Source: Atlantibacter sp032075065
GTDB lineage: Bacteria; Pseudomonadota; Gammaproteobacteria; Enterobacterales; Enterobacteriaceae
Direction: 5' to 3'
Assembly: GCF_032075065.1 (NCBI RefSeq)
Contig: NZ_DAMAZC010000090.1
Coordinates: forward strand, 1-15,960
Length of the DNA stretch: 15,960 nucleotides
The notes beneath the pieces were generated by a model. It saw only the letters and a program-made list of their open reading frames with translations, searched no databases and had not been told where the DNA came from. Position 1 is the stretch's first letter. Every line of letters starts with the position of its first letter. Made by a program: the position numbers and the translations under genes. Of the stretch, positions 6,120 through 14,120 are shown piece by piece.

Positions 6120-7793
6120 ATGGCTCAGCGTTATTGTGTGGCGGATTATCTACTGGACCGGCTGTCGCAAAGTGGAATCACCCATCTTTTCGGCGTACCG
6201 GGCGACTATAACCTACAGTTTCTCGATAATGTCATCGCGCACCCGGAAGTGGCCTGGGTGGGATGCGCCAACGAACTTAACGCGGCCTATGCCGCCGATG
6301 GCTACGCCCGCTGTAAAGGCGCGGGGTCTTTATTGACAACCTTTGGCGTAGGCGAACTCAGCGCCCTTAACGGCGTGGCGGGCANNNNNNNNNNCAGCTA
6401 CGCCGAACATGTGCCGGTACTGCACATCGTCGGTGCGCCCGCATCAGGCGCGCAGCAGCGCGGCGAACTCATGCATCACACGGTGGGCGACGGCGATTTT
6501 CGCCATTTTGTGCGTATCGCCAGCGAGCTCTGCGCCGCTCATGCAGTACTCACAGCGGACAACGCCTGCAAAGAAATTGACCGGGTGATCCGCGAGATGC
6601 ATTCCGCCTCACGTCCCGGTTACCTGATGCTGCCAGCGGACGTGGCAAAAATGCCTGCCATTCGTCCTGAAAACGCTCTCACAACGGCGGTACACAGCGC
6701 CGATCCCGCCTTGCTGGAGGCGTTTCGCCAGGCGGTTCAACAACGGCTTTCCGGCGTTAAGCACATCGCGCTGTTGGCGGATTATCTGGCGCAACGCTTT
6801 GGCCTGAAGCGCGCCCTGCAACAGTGGGTACACGAGATCCCGCTGGCGCATAGCTCCTTGCTGATGGGCAAAGGGATTTTTAACGAAGGCGGCGCAGGTT
6901 TTACCGGCACCTACAGCGGTGCCGCTACCGCCCAGGCGCAGCGCGAGGCAATTGAAGGAAGCGATCTGGTTATCTGCGTCGGCGTAAAGTTTACCGATAC
7001 CACCACCGCCGGATTCAGCCAGCATCTCACCCGCGAGCAAACTATCGAGGTGATGCCCGACGGCGCACGCATTGGCGATCGCGGGTTCAGCGGACTGCCG
7101 ATGGCGGAAGCGGTGAACATTCTGTACCGGGAGGTGCGTCAGACTCAGCATCAACTGACGTTGCCGGACATCAAACCGGCTCCGCTACCGGAGGGCGATG
7201 CCGGGCTGGATCAGCATGCGTTCTGGCTGGCGATTCAGGCCTGGCTGCGCCCCGGGGATATTGTGGTGGTCGATCAGGGCACCGCCGCGTTTGGCGCGGC
7301 ATCCCTGACGCTGCCGGATGACGTGACATTTATCGTCCAGCCGCTGTGGGGTTCAATAGGCTACGCGCTGGCGGCGGCGTTCGGCGCGCAAACCGCCTGT
7401 CCGACGCGGCGGCTGGTGCTGATCACCGGCGACGGCGCGGCGCAGTTAACCATCCAGGAACTGGGCTCGATGCTGCGGGACGATTTGCGCCCGGTGGTTA
7501 TCGTGCTGAATAACGACGGCTACACGGTGGAGCGGGCGATCCATGGCGCAGAGCAGCGCTACAACGATATCGCCCCGTGGGACTGGACGGCGCTGCCCCA
7601 CGCGCTGGATATTCATCGCAAAGCCGAATGCTGGCAGGTCAGCGAAACCGTGCAGCTTCAGGAAGTGCTGGCGCGGCTGGCGCATCCGGCGCGGCTGTCG
7701 TTGGTAGAAGTGATGCTGCCGAAACAGGATCTCCCGGAACTGCTGACCGCCGTCACCCAATCGCTTGGCGCACGCAACGGCGGGCAGGCTTAG
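6120..7793 (+). CDS. ipdC: Indolepyruvate (phenylpyruvate-type) decarboxylase
   Basis: A thiamin-diphosphate-dependent 2-oxo-acid decarboxylase converting indole-3-pyruvate to indole-3-acetaldehyde, the key step of the indolepyruvate route to indole-3-acetic acid or tryptophol. With the N run removed the protein has 553 residues; E. cloacae IpdC has 552. Catalytic residues are all present: Asp29 (GVPGDYN), Glu52 (CANELNA), His115-His116 (LMHHTVGD) and Glu467 (GYTVERAIHG). The ThDP/Mg motif runs from GDGAAQL to NND. AAGGAA precedes the ATG by 7-8 nt. The frame contains ten N at 6385-6394; flanking residues read NGVAG...SYAEHVPV, continuous in the family. It is divergent from the reductase gene and its stop overlaps the yfeO stop. 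Related decarboxylases also take phenylpyruvate or pyruvate, so activity on those cannot be excluded, but the match to IpdC is close. Confidence 0.92.
   Translation: MAQRYCVADYLLDRLSQSGITHLFGVPGDYNLQFLDNVIAHPEVAWVGCANELNAAYAADGYARCKGAGSLLTTFGVGELSALNGVAGXXXXSYAEHVPVLHIVGAPASGAQQRGELMHHTVGDGDFRHFVRIASELCAAHAVLTADNACKEIDRVIREMHSASRPGYLMLPADVAKMPAIRPENALTTAVHSADPALLEAFRQAVQQRLSGVKHIALLADYLAQRFGLKRALQQWVHEIPLAHSSLLMGKGIFNEGGAGFTGTYSGAATAQAQREAIEGSDLVICVGVKFTDTTTAGFSQHLTREQTIEVMPDGARIGDRGFSGLPMAEAVNILYREVRQTQHQLTLPDIKPAPLPEGDAGLDQHAFWLAIQAWLRPGDIVVVDQGTAAFGAASLTLPDDVTFIVQPLWGSIGYALAAAFGAQTACPTRRLVLITGDGAAQLTIQELGSMLRDDLRPVVIVLNNDGYTVERAIHGAEQRYNDIAPWDWTALPHALDIHRKAECWQVSETVQLQEVLARLAHPARLSLVEVMLPKQDLPELLTAVTQSLGARNGGQA
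6385..6394. other. Assembly gap (10 N) inside ipdC
   Basis: Ten undetermined bases. The left side ends GGGCA and the right side begins CAGCTA. Merging the shared CA gives GGGCAGCTA, that is Gly-Ser-Tyr, exactly the family sequence. The gap together with the repeated CA totals 12 bp, so it stays in frame by chance and adds four false residues. Confidence 0.85.
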
Positions 7794-9022
7794 TCTTTCG
7801 GCCCGGCCACCATTAGCGGCTTCCCGGCCAGCAGCAGCCAGGCCGGGAGCATCACGATGCACAACAGCGGCAGCAACTGGGTATCCGGCACGATCACCGC
7901 CGCCATAAACAGGCTCAGCCAGCCGTCGCGCGTCACCACCAGCGCCATGCCCAATACCGCGCAGGAGACCGTCACCGCCGCCGGGACGGCTTCAACGTGC
8001 TCATGGAGCATCAGCCCCAACGCCACGCCGACAAATACCGCCGGGAAAATGCGCCCGCCGCGAAAACCGCAGGCGGCGGCGATCACCAGCGCCGCGAGTT
8101 TGATAATCGCAAACAGGAAATAGTCATACACCGTCCAGGTCTGGCCGAACGCCAGCTGCTGCATCTCGTCAACGCCCTTAAACAGGGTTTGCGGCCCGCC
8201 CAGTGCCCCCAGCAGCCCGAGAACAAAACCGCCCGCGCCCAGGATCAATACCGGGTTTTTCAGTCGGTGCATCAGCGCGTGCAGGCGCGGCAAACACCAC
8301 ACTGCCACCATGCCCAGTGCAATGGCGATGGCCGCCACCACCGCGCCGCTGAAAATATCCGTCAGGTGCAGCTGCGAATAGTGGGCGATAGGCAGCGAAA
8401 AATTCGGATGGACAAACAGCCCGGTGGTCACACCGCCCGCCGCCGCCGCCATCAGCGGGGCGAACAGCTTGTCCCACAGCGGCACGTCATTGGTGCTGTT
8501 CAGCGTTTGAGAGAAAATCAGCGCCGCCGCCACGGGCGTGCCGAACAGCGCGCCGATGGTGCCTGCCGCCGCCAGAATCGTCCAGTCAAGCGAGTTAACG
8601 CGTGGAAGCAGCTTGCTGCCCAGCGCCACCGCCAGCGCGACGTTGATCGCCATAATCGGGTGCTCCGGCCCCAGGCTGACGCCGCCTGCCAGTCCGAGGA
8701 TCATCGCCAGCGCCAGGCCGGGCAGGGCGCGGCTTTCCACCGGGGTACTGATTAGCGGCTCGCTGGCCGGATCAGGCCCGCCGTGGCCGGGAACGTAGCG
8801 GATCACCACGCCAACCGCGATGCCGGTCAGCGTCAGAATGGTGATAATCCAGCCGGGAGCGAACAGGGATACGCCGAACGTTGCGGGCAGCGTCTGCCAC
8901 AGAAAGGTCTGTAAAATCCCCGCGACCCGCATCATAAACAGTAGAATTAAACTGCTGGCAATGCCGATCAGCAATGCCGGCAGCGCGAGCATCAACATGG
9001 TTCTGGCGCGGGGATGAAGCAT
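7790..9022 (-). CDS. yfeO: YfeO, CLC-family putative ion channel/transporter
   Basis: 410 residues, almost entirely hydrophobic with about ten or more membrane segments, placing it in the inner membrane. CLC-type signatures are GGVSLGPEHPIM (a degenerate GxEGP with the glutamate kept) and FRGGRIFPAVFVGVALG near the C-terminus, where CLC proteins have GxFxP. The N-terminus MLHPRARTML and whole-length pattern match E. coli YfeO (about 418 residues); the C-terminus is slightly shorter. Transport of chloride or another anion is known for the family but not shown for YfeO. AAGGAT lies about 8 nt upstream of the ATG. It is divergent from glk and convergent with ipdC, with a 4-bp overlap of stop codons (TTAG) and no terminator between them. 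Confidence 0.93.
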   Translation of the reverse strand: MLHPRARTMLMLALPALLIGIASSLILLFMMRVAGILQTFLWQTLPATFGVSLFAPGWIITILTLTGIAVGVVIRYVPGHGGPDPASEPLISTPVESRALPGLALAMILGLAGGVSLGPEHPIMAINVALAVALGSKLLPRVNSLDWTILAAAGTIGALFGTPVAAALIFSQTLNSTNDVPLWDKLFAPLMAAAAGGVTTGLFVHPNFSLPIAHYSQLHLTDIFSGAVVAAIAIALGMVAVWCLPRLHALMHRLKNPVLILGAGGFVLGLLGALGGPQTLFKGVDEMQQLAFGQTWTVYDYFLFAIIKLAALVIAAACGFRGGRIFPAVFVGVALGLMLHEHVEAVPAAVTVSCAVLGMALVVTRDGWLSLFMAAVIVPDTQLLPLLCIVMLPAWLLLAGKPLMVAGPKD

Positions 9023-9092
9023 CGGATAATCCTTATGAATGAAAAGGCTGGCGCTTTACTGACCGCCAGATTACTGTGCTGATTGCAAAGGT

Positions 9093-9106
9093 GCTGAAAC
9101 GGTAAA
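9093..9106 (+). promoter_or_regulatory. Cra (FruR) binding site between yfeO and glk
   Basis: GCTGAAACGGTAAA satisfies the degenerate Cra consensus RSTGAAWCSNTHHW at every position. It lies about 120-134 bp upstream of the glk start codon and 71-84 bp upstream of the divergent yfeO start. Cra control of glk is known in E. coli. I could not place convincing -35/-10 boxes for either gene. Confidence 0.6.
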
Positions 9107-9226
9107 CTTAATCTGTGACACGCCTCAATAATCCCAGGTCATCAGCATCAAGGACATTGTGGTGATGATGCCTTGTATTTAGAGTGTGCCGAAGACTTAT
9201 TTTGACTTTAGCGGAGCTGTTGAATA

Positions 9227-10192
9227 ATGACCAAATTTGCATTGGTGGGAGATGTAGGCGGCACCAACGCACGCTTAGCGCTCTGTAACCTTGAAACCGG
9301 CGCCATTGAGCGCGCGAAAACCTATTCCGGGCTGGATTACCCGACCCTCGAGGCGGTGGTACGGGTCTATCTGACCGAGCATGAAGCAACGGTTACCGAA
9401 GGCTGCATCGCCATCGCTTGCCCCATCACCGGCGACTGGGTGGCGATGACCAACCATACCTGGGCGTTTTCCACCGAAGAGATGCGCAAAAACCTCGGCT
9501 TCGATCATCTGGAAATCATCAACGATTTCACCGCTGTTTCCATGGCGATCCCGATGCTGAACAAAGATCATCTGATCCAGTTCGGCGGCGGCGAACCGGT
9601 AGAGGGCAAACCGATCGCGGTTTATGGCGCGGGCACTGGCCTTGGCGTGTCGCATCTGGTGCATGTCGATAAGCGCTGGATCAGCCTGCCAGGCGAAGGC
9701 GGCCATGTGGACTTCGCGCCCAACAGCGAAGAAGAGGGCATTATTCTCGAAGAATTACGCGCGGAAATCGGCCACGTTTCAGCCGAACGCGTACTGTCCG
9801 GGCCGGGGCTGGTTAATCTCTATCGCGCGATTGTCAAATCCGATGGCCGCTTGCCGGAAAATCTCCAGCCGAAGGACGTTACCGAGCGGGCGCTCGACGA
9901 TGCCTGCATCGACTGCCGTCGCGCGCTGTCGCTGTTTTGCGTGATTATGGGGCGCTTCGGCGGCAACCTGGCGCTGAACCTGGCGACTTTCGGCGGCGTC
10001 TATATCGCCGGTGGGATTGTGCCGCGTTTCCTGGATTTCTTCCGCGCGTCGGGCTTCCGGGGCGGTTTTGAAGACAAGGGCCGCTTCAAGGCTTACGTGC
10101 AGGATATCCCGGTGTATCTGATTGTTCACGATCAGCCTGGGCTACTGGGCGCTGGCGCGCATTTGCGCCAGATCCTCGGACAGGTTCTCTGA
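9227..10192 (+). CDS. glk: Glucokinase
   Basis: 321 residues, the same length as E. coli Glk and collinear with it throughout. It phosphorylates free cytoplasmic glucose with ATP to glucose-6-phosphate, feeding glycolysis with glucose not phosphorylated by a PTS. Visible elements are the N-terminal phosphate-binding motif GDVGGTNARLAL (residues 8-19), catalytic Asp100 in EIINDFTAVS, GAGTGLG, and GEGGHVDFAP, which holds the glucose-contacting Glu and His. The start is the ATG after GGAG, with a rather long spacing of about 10 nt. A Cra site is upstream, and a hairpin with T run directly follows the stop. It is convergent with ypdB. Confidence 0.97.
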   Translation: MTKFALVGDVGGTNARLALCNLETGAIERAKTYSGLDYPTLEAVVRVYLTEHEATVTEGCIAIACPITGDWVAMTNHTWAFSTEEMRKNLGFDHLEIINDFTAVSMAIPMLNKDHLIQFGGGEPVEGKPIAVYGAGTGLGVSHLVHVDKRWISLPGEGGHVDFAPNSEEEGIILEELRAEIGHVSAERVLSGPGLVNLYRAIVKSDGRLPENLQPKDVTERALDDACIDCRRALSLFCVIMGRFGGNLALNLATFGGVYIAGGIVPRFLDFFRASGFRGGFEDKGRFKAYVQDIPVYLIVHDQPGLLGAGAHLRQILGQVL

Positions 10193-10193
10193 C

Positions 10194-10218
10194 AAAAGCG
10201 CCGCAAGGCGCTTTTTTT
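10194..10218. terminator. Bidirectional terminator between glk and ypdB
   Basis: A 9-bp stem (10194-10202 AAAAGCGCC with 10207-10215 GGCGCTTTT) has a GCAA tetraloop. Seven T follow on the plus strand (10212-10218), four of them in the stem, and four T on the minus strand. It begins 2 bp after the glk stop, and its T run overlaps the ypdB stop codon. Confidence 0.88.
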
Positions 10219-10948
10219 ACAGCCGCATTAACTGGCGAAACTCTTTCACCCGGCTACGGCTGACAGGTACCTGGAAATCCAGATCCCGCAGCCGCAGAAT
10301 GTAGGTATTGTTAAACCACGGCTCTATCTCGCGAATTTTATTGAGATTCACGCAGTACGATCGATGGCAGCGGAAGAAATGCCCCTCCGGCAACCGGCTG
10401 AAAAACTCGGTGATATTCATCGGCATCACGTAGGCCTCGCGTTTGGTGTACACGAAGGTCATTTTTTCGTGGGCTTCGGCATAGTAGATATCGTTGATGT
10501 CGGTGACGATGATCCGCTCGTCTTTGATCAAGTTGATGGTGGCGTTTTCCCGGCTGGTCGGCGCGGCGCTGTGCGGGCTGGCCTGCTGTTGACTGGCGGC
10601 CTCCAGCTTTTGCAGCATGCTGATGATGCGCGACTCCTGCCAGGGTTTGAGGATGTAGTCAAACGCCTCCAGTTCAAACGCCTCCACGGCATGCTCTTTC
10701 CACGCGGTAATAAATACGATAAACGGTTTATTGGCGAACTTACTGATGTTTTGCGCCAGCAGCACCCCGTCCAGCGACGGAATATTAATATCGAGAAAAA
10801 TGGCGTCGACGGTGTGGTGTTGGAGATACTTCAGCACGTCCAGCCCGTCGTCGAAGGTGCCGACAATCTCGATTTTGCTGTGATTATTAATCAGCCAGCT
10901 CAGTTCCTGTTGGGCCAGAATTTCATCTTCCACGATGATCGCTTTCAC
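10217..10948 (-). CDS. ypdB: YpdB (PyrR), LytTR-family response regulator of pyruvate-sensing system
   Basis: 243 residues. The receiver domain (about 1-120) has the acidic pocket VEDE, phospho-acceptor Asp53 (IFLDINIPS) and Lys101 (ILKPW). A short Gln/Ala/Ser linker leads to a C-terminal LytTR DNA-binding domain (about 145-243) with AEAHEKMTFVYT, FFRCHRSYCVNLNKI and VPVSRSRVKEFRQLM. In E. coli YpdB, partner of YpdA, activates the transporter gene yhjX in response to extracellular pyruvate. The start is a GTG at 10948, placed 9 nt after the ypdA stop, with GAGGAGG overlapping that stop; this implies coupled translation. It is near-identical in layout to E. coli YpdB. The E. coli neighbours ypdC and the fry genes are missing: glk follows directly in convergent orientation. 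Confidence 0.96.
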   Translation of the reverse strand: MKAIIVEDEILAQQELSWLINNHSKIEIVGTFDDGLDVLKYLQHHTVDAIFLDINIPSLDGVLLAQNISKFANKPFIVFITAWKEHAVEAFELEAFDYILKPWQESRIISMLQKLEAASQQQASPHSAAPTSRENATINLIKDERIIVTDINDIYYAEAHEKMTFVYTKREAYVMPMNITEFFSRLPEGHFFRCHRSYCVNLNKIREIEPWFNNTYILRLRDLDFQVPVSRSRVKEFRQLMRL

Positions 10949-10957
10949 CGCTCCTCC

Positions 10958-12655
10958 TCAGGAAAATTGTGCGGCGGCAACGTGGCGCGCCAGCGGCTGG
11001 TTGGGCACATAGAAGGCGATTTCGGTGCCAGGGTTGAGCTGGCGGATTTGCAGCCCTTCGCCATACAGCAGTTTCACCCGATGATGCACGTTCAGCAGGC
11101 CGATTTTATTGCCCGGCATCTCGTCCGCCTCGACCCGCGCCACCACGTCAGGGTCGATGCCGTGCCCGGTATCGCGCACCGCGATGCGCACCCGGCTGCC
11201 GGACTCGGTAACGCTAATGGTCACCACGCCTTTGCCCTTACAGGGCTGGATGCCGTGGACGATGGCGTTTTCCACCAGCGGCTGGATCAACAGACTCGGC
11301 ACCACGCAGTTTACCTCTTCATCAATGTCATAAATCACCGTGAGCTTATCGCCGAAGCGCGCCTGTTCGATGGCGATGTAATCTTTAATCTGGTACAGCT
11401 CTTTTTTGATATCAATCAGCTCGTCATCTTTTAATTCAATGTTATAGCGCAGGTAGCGCGAGAGATTGAAAATCAGCTGGCGCGCGGTGTCCGGATTAAG
11501 CCGGATAGACGACGAAATCGCGTTCAGGGCATTAAACAGAAAATGCGGGTTGATTTTGCTTTGCAGCGCGCGCAGCTCCGCTTTATCCGCCATCTCGCGC
11601 AGCTGCTCGGCGCGCGACACTTCAAGCTGCGTAGAGATGATCTGCGACAGACCCACCGCCATCTCCTGAAGCGATGAAGTTATCTGGTGCGCATGGCAGT
11701 AATAAATCTTCAGGGTGCCGGTCACGATGCCTTTCTCCCACAGCGGGATCACCAGCATTGAGTGAATTTCCGGGGTGCGATGGGCCTCATCATTGTTCTT
11801 TATGATGATCTTCCCGTCGTTAATCGCCTGGCGGGTCGTCGGGCTGATGCCGTCGTCGTTTTGCTGGTAATTATCTTCGCCCACCCCCACGTAGGCCAGC
11901 ACATTGTCGGTATTGGTGATGGCCACCGCGTCGGCATGGATATCGCGGCGGATAATCTGGCACACCTGGCGCAGCGCATCGCTGTTAACGTGGCGGAACA
12001 GCGGTAGGGTTTTATTGGCGATATCCAGCGCCAGCTTGGCCTGGCGCGCCGCGCTGGCCTCTTTCTCCCCCTCCACGCTCTGCACCAGCAGCACGATAAA
12101 GCCAATCGACACGGTGCCCAGAATCATCGGGATGCCGATTTTCGACACGATATCCAGCCCCAACTCGGTGGAGGGCGCCCATGCGACGACCAGGATCATG
12201 GTCAGTGTTTCGCACACCATGCCGCCGACGATCCCGGCGCGCCAGCGCTGGGCTTTCGGCACCCGCATATGGATCCAGCCAGAAAGAAAGCCGGCGATGA
12301 TGCTGGTGATCAAACAGGGGATCGAGGTAATACCGCCGATATCGATCAGGTAACGGTGAACGCCCGCAATCGCGCCGGTAATGATGCCCACCCACGGGCC
12401 GAACAGGATGCCGCCCGCCATCACCGCGATGATCCGCACGTTAACCAGCGACCCCTCAACCGGGACGCCGGACCAGGTGCTAAACAGCGCAAACATCGAA
12501 AAGATAGCGGTGACCGCCAGCAGTTCACGCGGCGTATGAGCGCTTTTATGCAGCAGTTCACGGAACAGCCGGATGCGGATCAGGAAGAACAGGCAGATCA
12601 GCATCAGCGCGGCGCGGTCAAAAACCGCCAGGAGCATGTTAAAAATTTCGTGCAC
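10958..12655 (-). CDS. ypdA: YpdA (PyrS), LytS-type pyruvate-responsive sensor histidine kinase
   Basis: 565 residues, the same length as E. coli YpdA. An N-terminal 5TM-LYT membrane domain (about 1-200) is followed by a GAF-like domain (about 220-345; LAYVGVGEDNY, HSMLVIPLWEKG). The histidine-kinase core has INPHFLFNALNAISSS (phospho-His about residue 370), LVENAIVHGIQ as N box and RDTGHGI and GIGLLN-like (NKIGLLNVHHR) ATP-binding segments. It sits in the inner membrane, senses external pyruvate and phosphorylates YpdB. The start is GTG at 12655 (MHEIFNML, as in E. coli), with no clear Shine-Dalgarno sequence, so translation may be weak. Upstream is the DUF1479 gene on the same strand, separated by a terminator, so ypdA likely has its own promoter. 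Confidence 0.96.
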   Translation of the reverse strand: MHEIFNMLLAVFDRAALMLICLFFLIRIRLFRELLHKSAHTPRELLAVTAIFSMFALFSTWSGVPVEGSLVNVRIIAVMAGGILFGPWVGIITGAIAGVHRYLIDIGGITSIPCLITSIIAGFLSGWIHMRVPKAQRWRAGIVGGMVCETLTMILVVAWAPSTELGLDIVSKIGIPMILGTVSIGFIVLLVQSVEGEKEASAARQAKLALDIANKTLPLFRHVNSDALRQVCQIIRRDIHADAVAITNTDNVLAYVGVGEDNYQQNDDGISPTTRQAINDGKIIIKNNDEAHRTPEIHSMLVIPLWEKGIVTGTLKIYYCHAHQITSSLQEMAVGLSQIISTQLEVSRAEQLREMADKAELRALQSKINPHFLFNALNAISSSIRLNPDTARQLIFNLSRYLRYNIELKDDELIDIKKELYQIKDYIAIEQARFGDKLTVIYDIDEEVNCVVPSLLIQPLVENAIVHGIQPCKGKGVVTISVTESGSRVRIAVRDTGHGIDPDVVARVEADEMPGNKIGLLNVHHRVKLLYGEGLQIRQLNPGTEIAFYVPNQPLARHVAAAQFS

Positions 12656-12686
12656 GGGGGGAACTCAGATGGCAAGCAGAGGGACT

Positions 12687-12715
12687 ATGATAGAAAACCT
12701 GGCGCCTGATGAACA
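12687..12715 (-). promoter_or_regulatory. Weak candidate ypdA promoter
   Basis: On the minus strand TGTTCA (12715-12710, three matches to -35), a 17-bp spacer and TATCAT (12692-12687, five of six to -10). The -35 element falls inside the loop of the upstream terminator. A start near 12680 would give a leader of about 25 nt before the ypdA GTG. Confidence 0.3.
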
Positions 12716-12723
12716 GACGCCAG
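12694..12723 (-). terminator. Rho-independent terminator of the DUF1479 gene
   Basis: On the minus strand CTGGCGTCTG (12723-12714) pairs with CAGGCGCCAG (12708-12699) over 10 bp, with a TTCAT loop; one pair is a U-G wobble that would be a C-A mismatch if read on the other strand. A short T run, GTTTTC, follows. It starts 14 bp after the gene's stop codon. Confidence 0.6.
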
Positions 12724-12736
12724 TGTGAATCGACGG

Positions 12737-13975
12737 TTAACCGTGAAGCTGCTCCTTACCCGCCGGGGTAAGATCCGCTTCGGTGGCGCGGCCAGCGAAA
12801 TCGACTTCAAAATCGTCGGCGGCAAAGTCCGGCGGCGATTTACCCTCCACGAATGCCGGCCACTGGCGCTTAAGATAGGCGGCGTTTTTCTCGCACCACG
12901 GCGCGGCGGCTATGTACATCACGTTGCTGTCGAACTCGCCGTTATGCTCGTTTTCTACCGCATGGATCACATCGCAGTGCCAGAAAACCGTGTCGCCCGG
13001 CTCCATATCGGGAATTGAGGATATCCCGGTTAATAAAAGGGGATGCCAGGTTTGGTTAATGGAAAGCGCCCGGCCAGGTTTCGCTTCGCACAGCGAATCA
13101 TCCGGCACGTCGTCCTGCAAGGCACGCAGTAAAATATACGCCATGGCGTTGGCCACCGGCAGCAGGGTTAAGGTCCCGGCATGCTTGCGCTGCTCGGAGA
13201 GCGCGGTCCAGCCCTGGAAGGTGCGGAACATCGAGCACACCGCCGGAGAGGGGATTTCACGCGCTTCGGTACGGCCTTCCGCATCAAACGGACTGTAGCG
13301 CTGCCACTCGCCGCTGAATACGTGACGGTAAACGTGACGGAAATTCTCATCCAGCCAGCGTTCTACCGAACCGCCGTCCACGTGTGGAGAGAGGCCTAAC
13401 GAGCCGGAGCGCGGCGGACGGCGGCGGGTGCGATCCGCATAGCTCACCACCCGGTTCGGGTCGAAATGCTGTTTGCCGTGGCTTTCGGTCTGCCAGAGAT
13501 TATTGAGAAACACCTGCGCCGCTTTCATACGCGCATCCTGACGGGCTTCCACCTGCGGTTTCGACCAGTAGATGCCGTAAATCTGCGGCTTACTGTCGGC
13601 AAGCGTGCCGAAATAGTTGTCTTCCGCCGCATTCTTCAGCTTCTCAACAAAACTATTGCGCTCCAGATAGTTGCCCACTTCGTCATTCCAGGCGCGGGCG
13701 GTGTGCTCTGGAAAAACGCCTTTAATCACGCAGCAACCGCGCTGGCGGATAAGCGCTTTTTGCTGTTCGGAAATGCGGCCAGCAATGATGTCACCGGCAT
13801 GGATCTGCGGCACCGGGTTTTCACCGCGCGCCTGTTCAGTGCGGATCGCGTCGATCTGGCGTGAAATATCGGCCTCCAGTTGCTGGAACACCTGTTGATA
13901 GTGCGGCAGATCGCGGCGAAGCTGCTGTTTTATCTCGCGAATAGCGGTAGGAAGATCGTCAATGTGTAAGGGCAT
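12737..13975 (-). CDS. DUF1479 protein, YbiU-like, 2-oxoglutarate/Fe(II) oxygenase-type fold
   Basis: 412 residues, close to E. coli YbiU (421). Shared elements are the early RQRGCCVIKGVFP (78-89; YbiU has KRRGCAVIKGHFP), YFGTLADSKPQIYGIYWSKPQ, RRRPPRSGSLGLSPHVDGGSVERW, MFRTFQGWTALS and PGDTVFWHCDVIHAVE. His198-x-Asp200 together with His338 (or His333) gives the facial triad expected of Fe(II)/2-oxoglutarate enzymes, consistent with a hydroxylase, but no substrate is known to me. The start at 13975 is preferred over the longer frame from 14101 because GGAG lies about 8 nt upstream and the extra 42 residues do not resemble the family. It is divergent from alaC over 243 bp and upstream of ypdA on the same strand. 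In E. coli ybiU is elsewhere and nothing lies between ypdA and alaC, so this looks like an insertion. Confidence 0.9.
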   Translation of the reverse strand: MPLHIDDLPTAIREIKQQLRRDLPHYQQVFQQLEADISRQIDAIRTEQARGENPVPQIHAGDIIAGRISEQQKALIRQRGCCVIKGVFPEHTARAWNDEVGNYLERNSFVEKLKNAAEDNYFGTLADSKPQIYGIYWSKPQVEARQDARMKAAQVFLNNLWQTESHGKQHFDPNRVVSYADRTRRRPPRSGSLGLSPHVDGGSVERWLDENFRHVYRHVFSGEWQRYSPFDAEGRTEAREIPSPAVCSMFRTFQGWTALSEQRKHAGTLTLLPVANAMAYILLRALQDDVPDDSLCEAKPGRALSINQTWHPLLLTGISSIPDMEPGDTVFWHCDVIHAVENEHNGEFDSNVMYIAAAPWCEKNAAYLKRQWPAFVEGKSPPDFAADDFEVDFAGRATEADLTPAGKEQLHG

Positions 13976-14120
13976 GATGATGACTCCGGCTGAAGAGAAT
14001 TGATGGTTATTGTTTTGTTGCGACAGAGTTAATATAGAGTCATTCAACCGAATAAAATAGGGATTAGTTTCAAATGAAGGTTCCGGTTTTTTCCTCCTCA
14101 ATTATTTTTTTAAAAGCCTC

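Noticed and set aside
13976..14101. 42-residue N-terminal extension of the DUF1479 gene
   Set aside because: AT-rich promoter-like sequence, no family match, and the internal ATG at 13975 has GGAG at proper spacing.
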